From Chryseobacterium lathyri (lineage in GTDB: Bacteria; Bacteroidota; Bacteroidia; Flavobacteriales; Weeksellaceae), in assembly GCF_003290185.1 (NCBI RefSeq), contig NZ_QNFY01000013.1, positions 108,380 to 172,379 on the forward strand: a stretch of DNA of 64,000 nt. The letters run 5' to 3'. A program made the position numbers and the translations under genes. Shown here one piece after another: positions 53,786 to 63,876 of this stretch. The notes below the pieces were generated by a model. The model saw only the letters and a program-made list of their open reading frames with translations. It did no database searches and was not told where the DNA came from. Every line of letters begins with the position of its first letter. Positions within the stretch are counted from its first letter, which is position 1.

Positions 53786-54253
53786 TTAAGGATTATTAGT
53801 CGTAATAACAAACATAACCAAAGGTTCATCTCCGATGTTTTCAATAGAATGATAGCCTATGGAACTGATGGCTGTAATATCTCCTTTTTGAAGTATTTTT
53901 TTTCGCTCCGGTCCCTGAGTTCCGGTTCTTTCACGATACTCTCCGGCTCCATGCACAACAATATATAGTTCTTCTTCATTTTTTTCATTGTGGGTATGAA
54001 ACCCGGATTCATCACCTGTATTTAATAGAACCATATAAGCACCCAGACGATTATTGGTCAGCTCATTCTGATCGAACATTTGGATCATGTATACAGTTCC
54101 GTTTCCGCCATACATTTTTTCACGTTTATCTATGCGTATAATGCTTCGCTCTTCCTTTTCAAAGGCCATTACATAAAGGTGGATGTATTTTGAAACCTCC
54201 TGTATAACGTGATCGAATTCCGCTCCTTCAGATAATATAACTGTATCAGCCAT
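53786..54253 (-). CDS. Cupin-domain protein
   Basis: The protein has 155 residues from the ATG at 54253 (MADTVILSEGAEFDHVIQEV). The cupin metal motif is GFHTHNEKNEEELYIVVHGA near residues 95-115 (H-x-H...E), with the second motif ISSIGYHSIENIG near 135. The protein is small and cytoplasmic. The substrate is unknown. It is on the minus strand, 94 bp downstream of the DUF1826-like gene, and may be cotranscribed with it. Confidence 0.82.
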   Translation of the reverse strand: MADTVILSEGAEFDHVIQEVSKYIHLYVMAFEKEERSIIRIDKREKMYGGNGTVYMIQMFDQNELTNNRLGAYMVLLNTGDESGFHTHNEKNEEELYIVVHGAGEYRERTGTQGPERKKILQKGDITAISSIGYHSIENIGDEPLVMFVITTNNP

Positions 54254-54347
54254 GTGAGTTAGATATTGATTTAAAATAATGTACATCAATTTACCAAAAA
54301 TTATACAGGAATGCAAGCAAAACAGCTTTTATTGAAAAATCAACCAT

Positions 54348-55046
54348 TTAGCAAATCAGCAACAGCCTATACTCACCATCCCTTTCAACAGGAGCCCTAT
54401 GAATACAAGGCAGGACTTGCTGCCCCGGATGATCTACTGCCAATTTCCAAAGATGCCCTGATCCTAAATTTATGGGTTGGGCATTGGACTTGGGCTGATA
54501 ATGCAGATCGAAGAAACAGTCTTTCAGGAACATTTCGAATTCTGTTTCCGGACCGTCATGTAATTCTTTAAGCTTTTCCCGGATTTCCGGAATCAGGATT
54601 TTTTGTGTAGCCTGATCATTAGGTAAGATATCACTTGCAGCACCATGGTAGGTACATAAAAAAGTTTGGGTACCAACAGGCGAGCGGTCCACATGATACG
54701 AATATACATCGGTTGAAATAAAATCGAACTCCTCATCTCGCTCGTAACTTTTGAGTAAATTAAGGGAAGGGGAGGCTCCGAAATCAGCTAATTGCTTTAA
54801 ATCACTCAAGATAATTTCCCTTGCAGCATTCCCTTCTTCTGATAGCTGCAGTGCTAAAAGATCTTCAATGGAAACTTCCGTAATATTCTCTTTTAATTGA
54901 AGTTGAGACACAATTTCTTTAAAATCACCGTCTAAATTTCTGTCCCAGCAAACTGCATTCATCGCTCCCTGAAAATTGGTATTTATAAGCTCAGAAAAAG
55001 TAGAAACTACTCCAATTTGATTGTGGTCAGAAAATTTTAGATTCAT
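54348..55046 (-). CDS. DUF1826-like protein
   Basis: The protein has 232 residues from the ATG at 55046 (MNLKFSDHNQIGVVSTFSEL); the longer TTG start is rejected. The central YSYHVDRSPVGTQTFLCTYH and the terminal CIHRAPVERDGEYRLLLIC match the pattern I associate with DUF1826, a family of uncharacterised bacterial proteins that keep conserved His, Asp and Arg residues in these two blocks. No membrane segment is present. The family call is moderately secure; the function is unknown. Confidence 0.6.
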   Translation of the reverse strand: MNLKFSDHNQIGVVSTFSELINTNFQGAMNAVCWDRNLDGDFKEIVSQLQLKENITEVSIEDLLALQLSEEGNAAREIILSDLKQLADFGASPSLNLLKSYERDEEFDFISTDVYSYHVDRSPVGTQTFLCTYHGAASDILPNDQATQKILIPEIREKLKELHDGPETEFEMFLKDCFFDLHYQPKSNAQPINLGSGHLWKLAVDHPGQQVLPCIHRAPVERDGEYRLLLIC

Positions 55047-55142
55047 AATAAGTTGCTTAATGTTCTGCAAAAATAAGGATTAGGCTATAAGATAATGAAA
55101 GCCAATACCAGATATTATTTGGATTTTATGACAGAAATTATT

Positions 55143-55715
55143 TTATATTAGTTTCCTGCGGATACGGCTCAGGCTTTCAGGCTTCATTCCCAGGAAAGAA
55201 GCAATATAGCTAATAGGCACATTATGCAGGATTCCCGGATAATTTTCAATAAGTTTCCTGTAGCGTTTTTCTCCGGAAAGAGTGGCGAGCTCAGTGGATC
55301 GGGTTTCATTATAGACAATAGATTTTTGAAAAACTTCTATGCTGAAATCTTTCATAGCTTCACTTTTTGAAGTTAAAGAATCAAGATCCGTCCTGGTGAT
55401 TCGTAGGAGCTCACATTCAGTGATGCATTCAACATTTTCATTAGATTTTGTTGCATTTATGAAATTAAAATAGGAGGTGAAAAATCCCGGAGGACAATTG
55501 ATGTGCGTTGTTACCTCATCTCCATTTTCGTTATAATGGAACAGGCGTAGATAGCCTGATATGATATAATACAGGTATTCCGGTACTTTTCCCGCTTCTT
55601 CAATAATACGGTTTTTAGGAAAAAGTACCGGTTCAAAATATTGAAAAATCAAATCCTTATCCATTTGGGAAAGAGGATGTCCGGACTGGATAAAATCAAT
55701 TAATTTCTGCTGCAT
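55143..55715 (-). CDS. Crp/Fnr-family transcriptional regulator
   Basis: This is a 190-residue protein. The N-terminal cyclic-nucleotide-binding-like beta-roll is about residues 20-120 (PEYLYYIISGYLRLFHYNEN, FFTSYFNFINATKSNENVEC). The C-terminal HTH is ISYIASFLGMKPESLSRIRR. The key cAMP-contact glutamate/arginine of CRP is not obvious, so the ligand is unknown. It starts 39 bp after the SDR gene stop on the same strand; the pair forms an operon common in flavobacteria. Confidence 0.88.
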   Translation of the reverse strand: MQQKLIDFIQSGHPLSQMDKDLIFQYFEPVLFPKNRIIEEAGKVPEYLYYIISGYLRLFHYNENGDEVTTHINCPPGFFTSYFNFINATKSNENVECITECELLRITRTDLDSLTSKSEAMKDFSIEVFQKSIVYNETRSTELATLSGEKRYRKLIENYPGILHNVPISYIASFLGMKPESLSRIRRKLI

Positions 55716-55754
55716 CGTACCTTACAGATGGTTATAAATTCAAATTTACAACAA

Positions 55755-56768
55755 CTATTTCAATAGCTCTTTATGCTCCATTAAATAAAGTAGTGCTTCC
55801 TTTACTGCCTGTTCCGGACTTTTGGGGTTGAATCCCAATTCTTTTCTGGATTTTGTAATGTCAAAATCTTGCTGCAAACCCGAAAACATCGCAATATCCT
55901 TGCGGGTCAGAACAGGTGGCTTTTTCTGTATTTTAGCAGTAAGCTCCATAATTCCGGCAATAGTAAATAAAATAGCTTTAGGCACTGAACCGGGAATTTT
56001 GATCTTTAGCTCAGGAAATAATGTATTGGCTAAGATAGTAGTGTCTGTAATGGTCATACACTTCTCATTGGCAAGGATATAGCGTTCTCCGTCACGGCCA
56101 TTCTGTGCAGCCAGGTAACAACCTTCTGCAACATCTTTTACATCGATCCAGTTCAGGGTTATTTTAGTATCTACCGGGATTTCTTTATTGAGAATGAGCT
56201 TTAAAACTCCATAAGAAACGTTCAGCGGTAAAAAAGCCTCACTTCCGATCATTGCTGAAGGCATCACGGATACTATTTCTATTCCCAGTTTCCTGGCCAG
56301 TTCAAATGCCAGCTTTTCGCCGTCGTTTTTAGAATTGTAATACATATCCCTGCGGTCAGGATTGTAGCCGTAACTTTCTTTGGTAGGGAGTTTTGTATAA
56401 TCTAATGCCGCTATAGAACTTACATAAACAATACGTTTTACGCCTGCTTCTGCTGCTGCTTCAATCGTATTTTTTGTTCCCTGAATATTCACATCATAAA
56501 TTTCTGTTTTAGGATCCTGTGCCCACAGCTTGAAAGATGCTCCCACTGCATAAAATGTCTCTACTCCCTGTAAAGCTTTGATAAAAGACGATTTGTCGGT
56601 GATATCTGCCTGTACCACCTCGCAGTCCAATCCTGTAAATGGTGCTTTATTATTAATATTTCTTACGCTGGCTCTTACAGGAACTCCTTTATTGATCAGG
56701 AATCTTACCAGGTTATTTCCTAAATGTCCGTTGGCCCCGGAAACTAAGGCCAGATTTTTCTGTATCAT
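55755..56768 (-). CDS. NAD-dependent epimerase/dehydratase (extended SDR)
   Basis: This is a 337-residue extended short-chain dehydrogenase. The Rossmann motif LVSGANGHLGNNLV is at residues 8-21, NIQGTKNTIEAA near 93, the catalytic serine in VYVSSIAALD near 117, and the tyrosine/lysine in DMYYNSKNDGEK near 145. It resembles dihydroflavonol-4-reductase-like SDRs. The substrate is unknown. It is the first gene of the operon with the Crp/Fnr regulator. Confidence 0.9.
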   Translation of the reverse strand: MIQKNLALVSGANGHLGNNLVRFLINKGVPVRASVRNINNKAPFTGLDCEVVQADITDKSSFIKALQGVETFYAVGASFKLWAQDPKTEIYDVNIQGTKNTIEAAAEAGVKRIVYVSSIAALDYTKLPTKESYGYNPDRRDMYYNSKNDGEKLAFELARKLGIEIVSVMPSAMIGSEAFLPLNVSYGVLKLILNKEIPVDTKITLNWIDVKDVAEGCYLAAQNGRDGERYILANEKCMTITDTTILANTLFPELKIKIPGSVPKAILFTIAGIMELTAKIQKKPPVLTRKDIAMFSGLQQDFDITKSRKELGFNPKSPEQAVKEALLYLMEHKELLK

Positions 56769-56866
56769 AATTGCTTATTTTAATGACACAAAGTTCCTAT
56801 AACCATTTGCGAATGCACTTGACTTTTGTTAGATAATGTTCAGACGGTTTCTGCGATAAAAATATA

Positions 56867-56892
56867 AAGCCATCTCAATAATGAGACGGCTT
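56867..56892 (-). terminator. Terminator of the 56958-57368 gene
   Basis: An 11-bp stem with one mismatch (56867-56877, 56882-56892; AAGCC/GGCTT at its ends) and a 4-nt loop is followed on the minus strand by TTATATTTTTAT. It is 66 bp past the stop. Confidence 0.7.
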
Positions 56893-56957
56893 CATCTGTT
56901 TTGTATATGATGTCATTAAATGAATAGCTGACAGCTTAATACCATGAGCCAATTGTT

Positions 56958-57368
56958 TTATCCTGCTTTGCACATAGCATCCCAGGTTGTCCAGAAATGG
57001 GCATTAATAGCTCCGGGAGCAGGGTTGGTGCTGTCAGCAACAATACCTACCATGGAGGCGCAGTTCGAATTGCAGCCTATTTCATTGTAACTTCCTGCCT
57101 GAGGCGGAATTTGGCGCCATGTACCGGTAGAACCGCTTAATAATTCTACTTTAATTTCAAAAATACCCGAAAGATTTGGGGTCTGAATTTGTTTCGTCGG
57201 AGCTTCACTGGAAATCGAATCGCTCCAGTTACCCTGTGAGAATGTAACGCGCCATGTGGAAATCATTTTGGATGTATCGTTCTGAGGTGAAAGATAAACC
57301 CAGAATTGTGCGCCTCCACCCAATTGAAGCTGGCCGGCAGAGTTGGCATTGATGTTTGTAGTGTCCAT
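56958..57368 (-). CDS. Hypothetical protein, 136 aa
   Basis: The protein begins MDTTNINANSAGQLQLGGGA and looks beta-rich with many Gly, Ser and Trp residues (GGAQFWVYLSPQNDTSK, GSTGTWRQIPPQAGSYNEIG). It has a C-terminal Cys pair (GCNSNCASMVG) and INAHFWTTWDAMCKAG. There is no signal peptide. No family was recognised. It is a single gene, divergent from the glutaminase, with its own terminator. Confidence 0.6.
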   Translation of the reverse strand: MDTTNINANSAGQLQLGGGAQFWVYLSPQNDTSKMISTWRVTFSQGNWSDSISSEAPTKQIQTPNLSGIFEIKVELLSGSTGTWRQIPPQAGSYNEIGCNSNCASMVGIVADSTNPAPGAINAHFWTTWDAMCKAG

Positions 57369-57603
57369 ATTGAATTTATTTTGTTGGTTATTTTTTTATT
57401 AACTGTTCTGTATTCCAAAGTAACAAAGAAGAATACAGCTGTTTTAGAGTACAAATGACCAATTATGGCTTTGGGTAGAAATACTTAGGTTAGGAAAACA
57501 AAACTGAGAACTGATATTTTCCTGTAGATTTGCTGGCAGAGGAGGAAATGCTTTATCTTTGTTTTTAAAGGTTGATGATAAGTTGTTGGCCGAAAATACC
57601 TTT

Positions 57604-58611
57604 ATGAATAATAGTTTTTTACTTTCTGCAAAAAGAATCTGTATTGCAGCTTTTCTTTCCTTAAACACAGTGATGTATGCCCAGAAAGCAGATATTTCCA
57701 CAATTTCGGAAAAAACCTTAAACAGCATCCTGGAAAAAAACAGAAACTATTATACGGAGGGAAAAGTGGCTGATTACATTCCTGAACTAGGTAAAATGGA
57801 TGCCAGAGCAATCGCTTTTTCAGTGGTCGGTAAAAACGGTAAAATCTTTAATACTGGCGATGTTCACAAGAAATTTACCATGCAGAGTATCTCCAAAATC
57901 ATTGCATTGATGATTGCTGTCAATGAGAAAGGGGAAGCAAATGTTTTTAATAAAATGGGGTATTTTGGAACCGATAAACCTTTCAATCACTTTTCCAACC
58001 TTGAAACGACGAGCAAGCCATTGAATCCGATGATGAATGCGGGAGCTATTCTTACCACTTCACTAATTTCAGGAGAAGGTGAAAAACCGTTTCTTAAAAT
58101 TTTGGATCTGGTAAGGTATATAACCAAAAATAATACAATTGATTACAATACATCCGTTTACGAATCCGAAAAATCTACAGGCCACCGTAACCGTGGCATA
58201 TTTTACCTGATGAAAAACAACGGACTGATCTCGGGAAATGAAGATCAGCTGGACAATTATTTCAAACAATGTTCTATTGAGCTTACGGCTGAAGATTTGG
58301 CTAAAATTGGATATTTCTTTGCCAATGAATGTGTTCGTTTTGACGGAGATACCAAGTATAAAAATGCAGAAATGTCGAAACTGATCCAATCTCAGATGCT
58401 CATAGCCGGGATGTACGAATTCAGTGGAGAATATGCCAGAACAGTAGGCGTACCTAGCAAATCCGGTGTTGGAGGCGGAATTGCCGTGAGCGTTCCCGGG
58501 AAAATGGGTATCGGTGTTTTCAGTCCCGCATTAGATCAGCATGGAAATTCCTCGGCCGGTTATCATATGATTTTAGACCTGGTGAAACAGTATGACCTGA
58601 GTCTGTTTTAA
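57604..58611 (+). CDS. glsA: Glutaminase A, secreted form
   Basis: The protein has 335 residues from the ATG at 57604, with a signal peptide ending MYAQ. It has the serine-dependent beta-lactamase-like glutaminase fold: the active-site SISK in FTMQSISKIIALMIAV near residue 95, the asparagine motif PLNPMMNAGAILTTSL near 140, and GVPSKSGVGGGIAVSVPGKM near 290. It converts glutamine to glutamate and ammonia. The signal peptide places it in the periplasm, which is unusual, since the Escherichia coli enzymes are cytoplasmic. It is convergent with the LytTR regulator (30-bp gap). Confidence 0.92.
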   Translation: MNNSFLLSAKRICIAAFLSLNTVMYAQKADISTISEKTLNSILEKNRNYYTEGKVADYIPELGKMDARAIAFSVVGKNGKIFNTGDVHKKFTMQSISKIIALMIAVNEKGEANVFNKMGYFGTDKPFNHFSNLETTSKPLNPMMNAGAILTTSLISGEGEKPFLKILDLVRYITKNNTIDYNTSVYESEKSTGHRNRGIFYLMKNNGLISGNEDQLDNYFKQCSIELTAEDLAKIGYFFANECVRFDGDTKYKNAEMSKLIQSQMLIAGMYEFSGEYARTVGVPSKSGVGGGIAVSVPGKMGIGVFSPALDQHGNSSAGYHMILDLVKQYDLSLF

Positions 58612-58641
58612 GAATAGGCCTTCACATGTCGAATTCAGACA

Positions 58642-59340
58642 TCAGACCATTTTATTTTTCAGATCTTTATACTTTGAACGTCCTACAGGCAATACTTCAC
58701 CTGTTTTAAGCAAGGCTCCGTATCGTGTACCGGGATTAATGATAATTTTTTCGATTTGCTGAAAATTAACAAGATAAGACTTATGAATGCGTTCAAACCT
58801 CTCAGGAAGAAGTTGCTGCAAATATTCAAGGGATTTATCATGAAGCTCATTCTGTCCGTTACTGAGATGCAGCTCAGTATAAATTCCGGCCCCTTTGATG
58901 TAGATCACCTCAGAAATATTGATCAGACGAACCTGTCCGGCTCTTTTTACAGCGAGGTATTTAATGCCTTCATCCGGTTTTATGGCAGGGCTGACGAATC
59001 TTGTTAAAGCCTTAAAAAGTCTGTCCTGATCAAAAGGTTTGGGAACAAAATCAAGGACTCCATATGCAAAAGCAGTAATCGCTTTATCAGTATTGGCAGA
59101 AACAATTATGGTATGAAAAGAAGCGGCTACCATATGTTCCAAGAGCTCAAAACCATTATCCCCATTGAGATTAAGATCGAGTAGGAGCAGGTCGGGAATT
59201 CGGGTTGAAACCTGATCAAGTCCCTTTTGCAGGGAATCACAGATAATGATTTCATGGGGTCTGTCCGTAAAGAATTCGGATGTCATACGCTGTAAACGTC
59301 GGGCAATTCTGGCCTCGTCCTCTATAATTACTATATTCAT
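58642..59340 (-). CDS. LytTR-family response regulator
   Basis: The 232-residue protein has an N-terminal receiver (MNIVIIEDEARIARRLQRMT) with the phosphoacceptor aspartate in DLLLLDLNLNGDNGFELLEH near residue 55 and the lysine in FVPKPFDQDR. The C-terminal LytTR DNA-binding domain covers residues about 125-230 (YLAVKRAGQVRLINISEVIY, RFERIHKSYLVNFQQIEKII). Its start overlaps the kinase stop as ATGA, so the pair is translationally coupled. Confidence 0.94.
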   Translation of the reverse strand: MNIVIIEDEARIARRLQRMTSEFFTDRPHEIIICDSLQKGLDQVSTRIPDLLLLDLNLNGDNGFELLEHMVAASFHTIIVSANTDKAITAFAYGVLDFVPKPFDQDRLFKALTRFVSPAIKPDEGIKYLAVKRAGQVRLINISEVIYIKGAGIYTELHLSNGQNELHDKSLEYLQQLLPERFERIHKSYLVNFQQIEKIIINPGTRYGALLKTGEVLPVGRSKYKDLKNKMV

Positions 59341-61004
59341 TGCTTTAAAATTTGAATAGTAGACATCCAGCCGTTTTCCGTAGAACCCGACGTAAGTTTC
59401 CAGTTTTGGCCATAACTTTCAGTCAGTCTTGCTTTGATATACTTAAAGCCGTTTCCGCCCGCGCGGTCCGTCATGATTGGCCGGTTCTTCGCGAAAGTTT
59501 CAAAAGTATATTGGTGAGCCTCTTTTGATAAAGAATAATGGAGTACAAATTGAATTGTATTTCCGGACAGTGGCTCGCTGTGTGTAATACCATTCTCCAG
59601 TAAGGTATGAATGATTGCCGGAGGTATCAGCTGTGTTTCATCGATTCCTTTTTGTTCCCAGATATAATTTATTTCCTTCCGAAAACCCATAACTGACAGG
59701 TGTTGGCGGCATAACTCCAGTTCTTTCGTAACAGGGATCAGGGTCTGTTCAGAGATCTCGTTCATAATATCAAATTCTGTGGCCAATGCCTGTATAAATC
59801 GGGCTCCGTCCTTGGGGGATTCTTCTACCCAGTCCATCATCGAAGTCAGTGTATTTCTTAAAAAGTGAGGCTGAATATTCTTTTTAAGCAATTCCAGTTG
59901 CAGCCTTGACGAAAGTAAAACAGCATTCTGATGCTCTGCCTCAATGACACTGGTACGGATAGAGTGCAGATAAAGCATAGAGAGTACGATAATGGTAAAA
60001 CTGATAAATAACCCATAATCATAAACCACAAGTCTGTTGACCAATGCACTTGCCAAAAGAGCAGCAAGAGCAATAAAGCCGCCTTTTTCCTTTTGAAGAA
60101 TGCCATTCAGAACCACAATGAAGGCAGTTATCAGCATGGCCAGGCTGTAGAGCCGGGCAGTCAGGTCATAATGCCCGTAATTGAACCAATAAAGTCCAAG
60201 CAGTGTCAGCAGCAGGGCGAGCATCAGCCATTTCCCATACCTGAAGTTAAATTGAATAATAAAATACCAAGGAACCAGCAGCGCATTGGTAAACGTCAGC
60301 CATCCGATGATTTCAAGACGTAAGAAGAACTCAGAATAGGGGAGCTTCACATGGAATTTCAGATATTCCATGATCAGTAAAGTGAAAAAAAGAAGGCATA
60401 TGGTCGCAAATATAAGGATGTCTTTCTGTTTTCTTTTGCTGTTCAGATAGAGGAAGAAATAATAAACGGCAGCGATCAGAAAAGCTCCGGCCATCAGGTT
60501 CATATAGGCCGTTGTGACCAGTGGGTATGTCAGTAATGTTTCGTAATTATTGATTGTGAATCCAATACTCCGCTGGACATCAGGATACAGGGATTGGGAG
60601 CTGCGCATGGCAATCGTATGAAGCCCGGGCGAAATCAGATGATTCGGAATCCTGTAATAACTGCATTCAGTTCCCGGTATTTCCGGATTTCCATTTTTCG
60701 GAAGCTGTCCGTTTCTGCCGATCAGTACACCATCCCAGTACACTTCAAAAGCACCGAAAGAATTGATCTGAAGACCGAGAGGTATCAGCTCGTTTTCCAC
60801 CGGACGTAGATCAACATGGGTACGTGACCAGAATATTTTATCCGAAGTATTACCCCTGGTCTCAGACCAGTCTTTATCATTATAATTTTTACTTATCCAG
60901 GCCATATTGTCTCCGGTTTTATAAACCGGTACCGGATCTTCATTGCGGATAACAGGTATAGCCAGCAGGTCAAGCAGCGTTAATAAAAATATTAAATAAT
61001 ACAT
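59337..61004 (-). CDS. 7TMR-type LytS-like sensor histidine kinase
   Basis: The protein has 555 residues from the ATG at 61004. An N-terminal membrane helix is followed by an extracytoplasmic jelly-roll sensor (about 25-165, EVYWDGVLIGRNGQLPKNG), then seven membrane helices (about 175-360). The His_kinase domain of the LytS type has its histidine in KKNIQPHFLRNTLTSMMDW near residue 380, the N-box LLENGITHS and the G-box GGNGFKYIKARL. It is coupled to the LytTR regulator and divergent from the TonB-receptor-like gene, which it may control. Confidence 0.92.
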   Translation of the reverse strand: MYYLIFLLTLLDLLAIPVIRNEDPVPVYKTGDNMAWISKNYNDKDWSETRGNTSDKIFWSRTHVDLRPVENELIPLGLQINSFGAFEVYWDGVLIGRNGQLPKNGNPEIPGTECSYYRIPNHLISPGLHTIAMRSSQSLYPDVQRSIGFTINNYETLLTYPLVTTAYMNLMAGAFLIAAVYYFFLYLNSKRKQKDILIFATICLLFFTLLIMEYLKFHVKLPYSEFFLRLEIIGWLTFTNALLVPWYFIIQFNFRYGKWLMLALLLTLLGLYWFNYGHYDLTARLYSLAMLITAFIVVLNGILQKEKGGFIALAALLASALVNRLVVYDYGLFISFTIIVLSMLYLHSIRTSVIEAEHQNAVLLSSRLQLELLKKNIQPHFLRNTLTSMMDWVEESPKDGARFIQALATEFDIMNEISEQTLIPVTKELELCRQHLSVMGFRKEINYIWEQKGIDETQLIPPAIIHTLLENGITHSEPLSGNTIQFVLHYSLSKEAHQYTFETFAKNRPIMTDRAGGNGFKYIKARLTESYGQNWKLTSGSTENGWMSTIQILKQ

Positions 61005-61113
61005 AATGTAAATATACAAGCTAATTTGAAAAATCAGATGTCGTTTGAAAGCTTGTGGAGCTGTTCAGATGTTTCTTCTGTGAATGGCTGTTTCTGCGAT
61101 TTAAATTTACATC

Positions 61114-63489
61114 ATGAAACAAGTAGCCATCATTTTTTTTATCATCCTGTCTGTTCAGTATTCATTTGCACAGAAAGGTCAGATTACTGGAGTCATTCAG
61201 GAAAAACAGGATATACCCATATCTTATGTAACGGTAACATTAAAGGATAACGGAGATCGGGCGATTGCCGCCGGTATTTCGGATGCCAAAGGAATATTCA
61301 GGCTGGAAAGCATTACGGCTGGAAACTATACCATCAGTTATGCTCTTGCGGGTTTTCAGACGATCAGCAGGCCTGTGGAGGTTAAGACTGATGAGGCAGT
61401 CAATGTGGGAACGGTCATTTTGGAGCCTGATACAAAACTGTTGCAGGAAGTATCTGTTACAGGACAGCGTTCATCGGTCAGTTTAAAACTGGACAAAAAA
61501 GTCTTTGAAGTAGGTAAGGATGTCCTCTCGCAGTCAGGTGCGGTAACGGATCTTCTCAACGTTGTTCCTTCTGTTAGTGTGAGTCCGGGTGGAGAAATCA
61601 GTTTACGGGGGAATTCTAATGTATTGGTATTAATTGACGGCCGCCGGACCGGACTGACTCAGAGCAATGCTTTGGAACAGGTGCCCGCCGATCAGGTAGA
61701 GCGTGTGGAGGTGATCACCAATCCTTCTTCCAGATTCGATGCAGCCGGTTCTGCGGGGATTATCAATATCATACTTAAAAAGAATAAAAAGGCAGGGTTC
61801 AATGGTCAGCTGCGTCTGGTAGGCGGCATACCCAACGAAACCCGTATCAGCCCCAGCCTAAATTATAAATCAAATAAACTCAATCTGTTTGCTACCTACG
61901 GCATCCGGTTCTCAGATTATGTAGGTCTGTATACAATGAAACAGTCTACGGGACTTTCAGGAACACGGGTAGATCTGGACCAGAGACAGGATGAGAACAG
62001 GCATGATGATGCCAAATTACTTTATTTTGGGGCCGACTTTAAGATCAATGATCATAATACCATTACCGCAGCTTTCATGAGGAATTCAACCCATGATCAC
62101 GACAAGACCCAGCTTAATTATTTATATTCAAATAAAAACGGAATTATCGACAGCAGTCTCACCAGAAAGGGCGAATCATGGGAAAAGCGCAGCTATAACC
62201 AGCTCGAATTCAATTATACCAAAAACTTTGCTAAAGCAGGAAAGAAGCTGACTGTAGATATGCAGTATGACTTCTGGGATAGTGACAAAGACTGGAATTT
62301 ATCAACCAGCAAAATATTTCCAGCTGCTGTAGATTTACCAATGATCAGGACAGGTTCAATGGGTGAGAGCAAGGATTTTATGATTAAAACAGATATGATG
62401 CAGCCACTGGACAGTACTTCCACTTTGGAATTCGGTTTGAAGTTAGAAGACCGGAGAGTAAACACCGACTTTATCGCGGAACAGCAGAATTCAGCGGGCT
62501 GGGAGATCATTGATCAGATTGATAATCATTTGTTATATAAAGAATTGATTGGAAGTGTTTACGTACAGTTTTCCGGAAAGACCGGAGCTTTAAGTTATCA
62601 GGCAGGTTTACGTGGCGAGCTTACCCATATCGGTATCGAAGACCGTGCGGGCACCTATACCAATGAGAAAAATTATAACCGTCTGTTTCCAACATTGAAT
62701 GTAAGCTATCGTTTCAATGAGCGAACAACTTTACAGGGAAGCTACAGCAAAAGAATCAACAGGCCAAGGCTGGGCATGATTTATCCTTTTAATGAACTGA
62801 CTGATCTAAGCAGCCGTTATGTGGGAAATCCGGATCTTAATCCATCTTATGCCAATGTTTTTGAAATCGCTTTTCTTAAAAACTGGAAGACGCTTACCTT
62901 TAATCCATCCTTTTATTATCAACGAAATACCGGAGTAATGGAAGATTATACGTTCCGGAATACAGGGGGGCTGTTTATTACAATGCCGGTTAATATAAAA
63001 AGGGAAACCCGTCACGGTTTTGAGCTGTCAGTGCTTTATAATCCTGTCAAATGGCTGCAGGTTAATACAGAGTTTAATCTGTTTCATTATGCCGAACAGG
63101 GCAGTTATAAAGATCAAAGCTTCGATTATTCCGGGAATACCTTAACCGCCCGCGTAAGTGCCCAGCTGAAATTGAAGAACAAACTTGCTTTTCAAACGCT
63201 TTATAATTTCAGAGGAGCCAATGCTACTGCCCAGACTCATACAGATGCACTTCACAGTATTGATGTTGGACTCAGCAAGACTTTTTTAAAAGACAAAGCA
63301 ACGCTTATGTTTGATATAAGCAACCTGTTTGGATTACGAAAGTCAAACAGCAGAACTGCAGGGGCAGATTACGAAATCAGCCAGACCAGTATTCCTAATG
63401 CTGCCCGCTATCGTTTAACGCTGGTTTACAGATTCAACCAAAAAGATAATCAGACGGTACGGCAAGCTAAAAGTGGCAACAGAGATTAA
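61114..63489 (+). CDS. TonB-dependent-receptor-like outer-membrane barrel protein
   Basis: The 791-residue protein has a signal peptide (MKQVAIIFFIILSVQYSFAQ). A carboxypeptidase-D-regulatory-like domain follows at about 22-110 (GVIQEKQDIPISYVTVTLKD), then a plug (about 120-220: LNVVPSVSVSPGGEISLRGN, VERVEVITNPSSRFDAAGSA). The barrel extends to the C-terminus, with many strand motifs such as LFPTLNVSYRFNERTTLQGS. This is the Bacteroidota outer membrane beta-barrel family related to TonB receptors. The cargo is unknown. It is divergent from the LytS/LytTR pair. Confidence 0.93.
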   Translation: MKQVAIIFFIILSVQYSFAQKGQITGVIQEKQDIPISYVTVTLKDNGDRAIAAGISDAKGIFRLESITAGNYTISYALAGFQTISRPVEVKTDEAVNVGTVILEPDTKLLQEVSVTGQRSSVSLKLDKKVFEVGKDVLSQSGAVTDLLNVVPSVSVSPGGEISLRGNSNVLVLIDGRRTGLTQSNALEQVPADQVERVEVITNPSSRFDAAGSAGIINIILKKNKKAGFNGQLRLVGGIPNETRISPSLNYKSNKLNLFATYGIRFSDYVGLYTMKQSTGLSGTRVDLDQRQDENRHDDAKLLYFGADFKINDHNTITAAFMRNSTHDHDKTQLNYLYSNKNGIIDSSLTRKGESWEKRSYNQLEFNYTKNFAKAGKKLTVDMQYDFWDSDKDWNLSTSKIFPAAVDLPMIRTGSMGESKDFMIKTDMMQPLDSTSTLEFGLKLEDRRVNTDFIAEQQNSAGWEIIDQIDNHLLYKELIGSVYVQFSGKTGALSYQAGLRGELTHIGIEDRAGTYTNEKNYNRLFPTLNVSYRFNERTTLQGSYSKRINRPRLGMIYPFNELTDLSSRYVGNPDLNPSYANVFEIAFLKNWKTLTFNPSFYYQRNTGVMEDYTFRNTGGLFITMPVNIKRETRHGFELSVLYNPVKWLQVNTEFNLFHYAEQGSYKDQSFDYSGNTLTARVSAQLKLKNKLAFQTLYNFRGANATAQTHTDALHSIDVGLSKTFLKDKATLMFDISNLFGLRKSNSRTAGADYEISQTSIPNAARYRLTLVYRFNQKDNQTVRQAKSGNRD

Positions 63490-63691
63490 ATTTTAGATAA
63501 TTTATTGGCATTTTAATAAAACAATAATTTCTGCCTGATCTGCAAAATCTGCGAGCGCATTTTTTGATTTAAATTTGATCTTTCGTCTTCTATGACGAAA
63601 AAAATACTAACAGATGACAGATGAAATATTAATGGATGATATAATTTTGTCAATCAAATAATAAGGACTTTTTTATAATCTTCTTATTATC

Positions 63692-63724
63692 ATAACGTTG
63701 CTTTCCGGTAACGTTATTTTTTTT
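63692..63724 (+). terminator. Terminator of the TonB-receptor-like gene
   Basis: Stem ATAACGTT/AACGTTAT (63692-63699, 63710-63717) with a 10-nt loop is followed by a run of eight T. It is about 200 bp after the stop. Confidence 0.8.
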
Positions 63725-63876
63725 GCGAAAATCTTATGAAATTTTGTTATTATTTTTTCAAAATTCTGAATTTACTGATTCTTTTTACCGGATCAGCAAA
63801 CTACAGATTATGTAGATTTCATACGCTTTTATAGGTGTGTTATATTTTTGTAATATAGAAAAATAATTCCCTTATT

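Noticed and set aside
54311..54571. 86-codon plus-strand frame
   Set aside because: Antisense to the DUF1826-like gene, whose conserved blocks are convincing.
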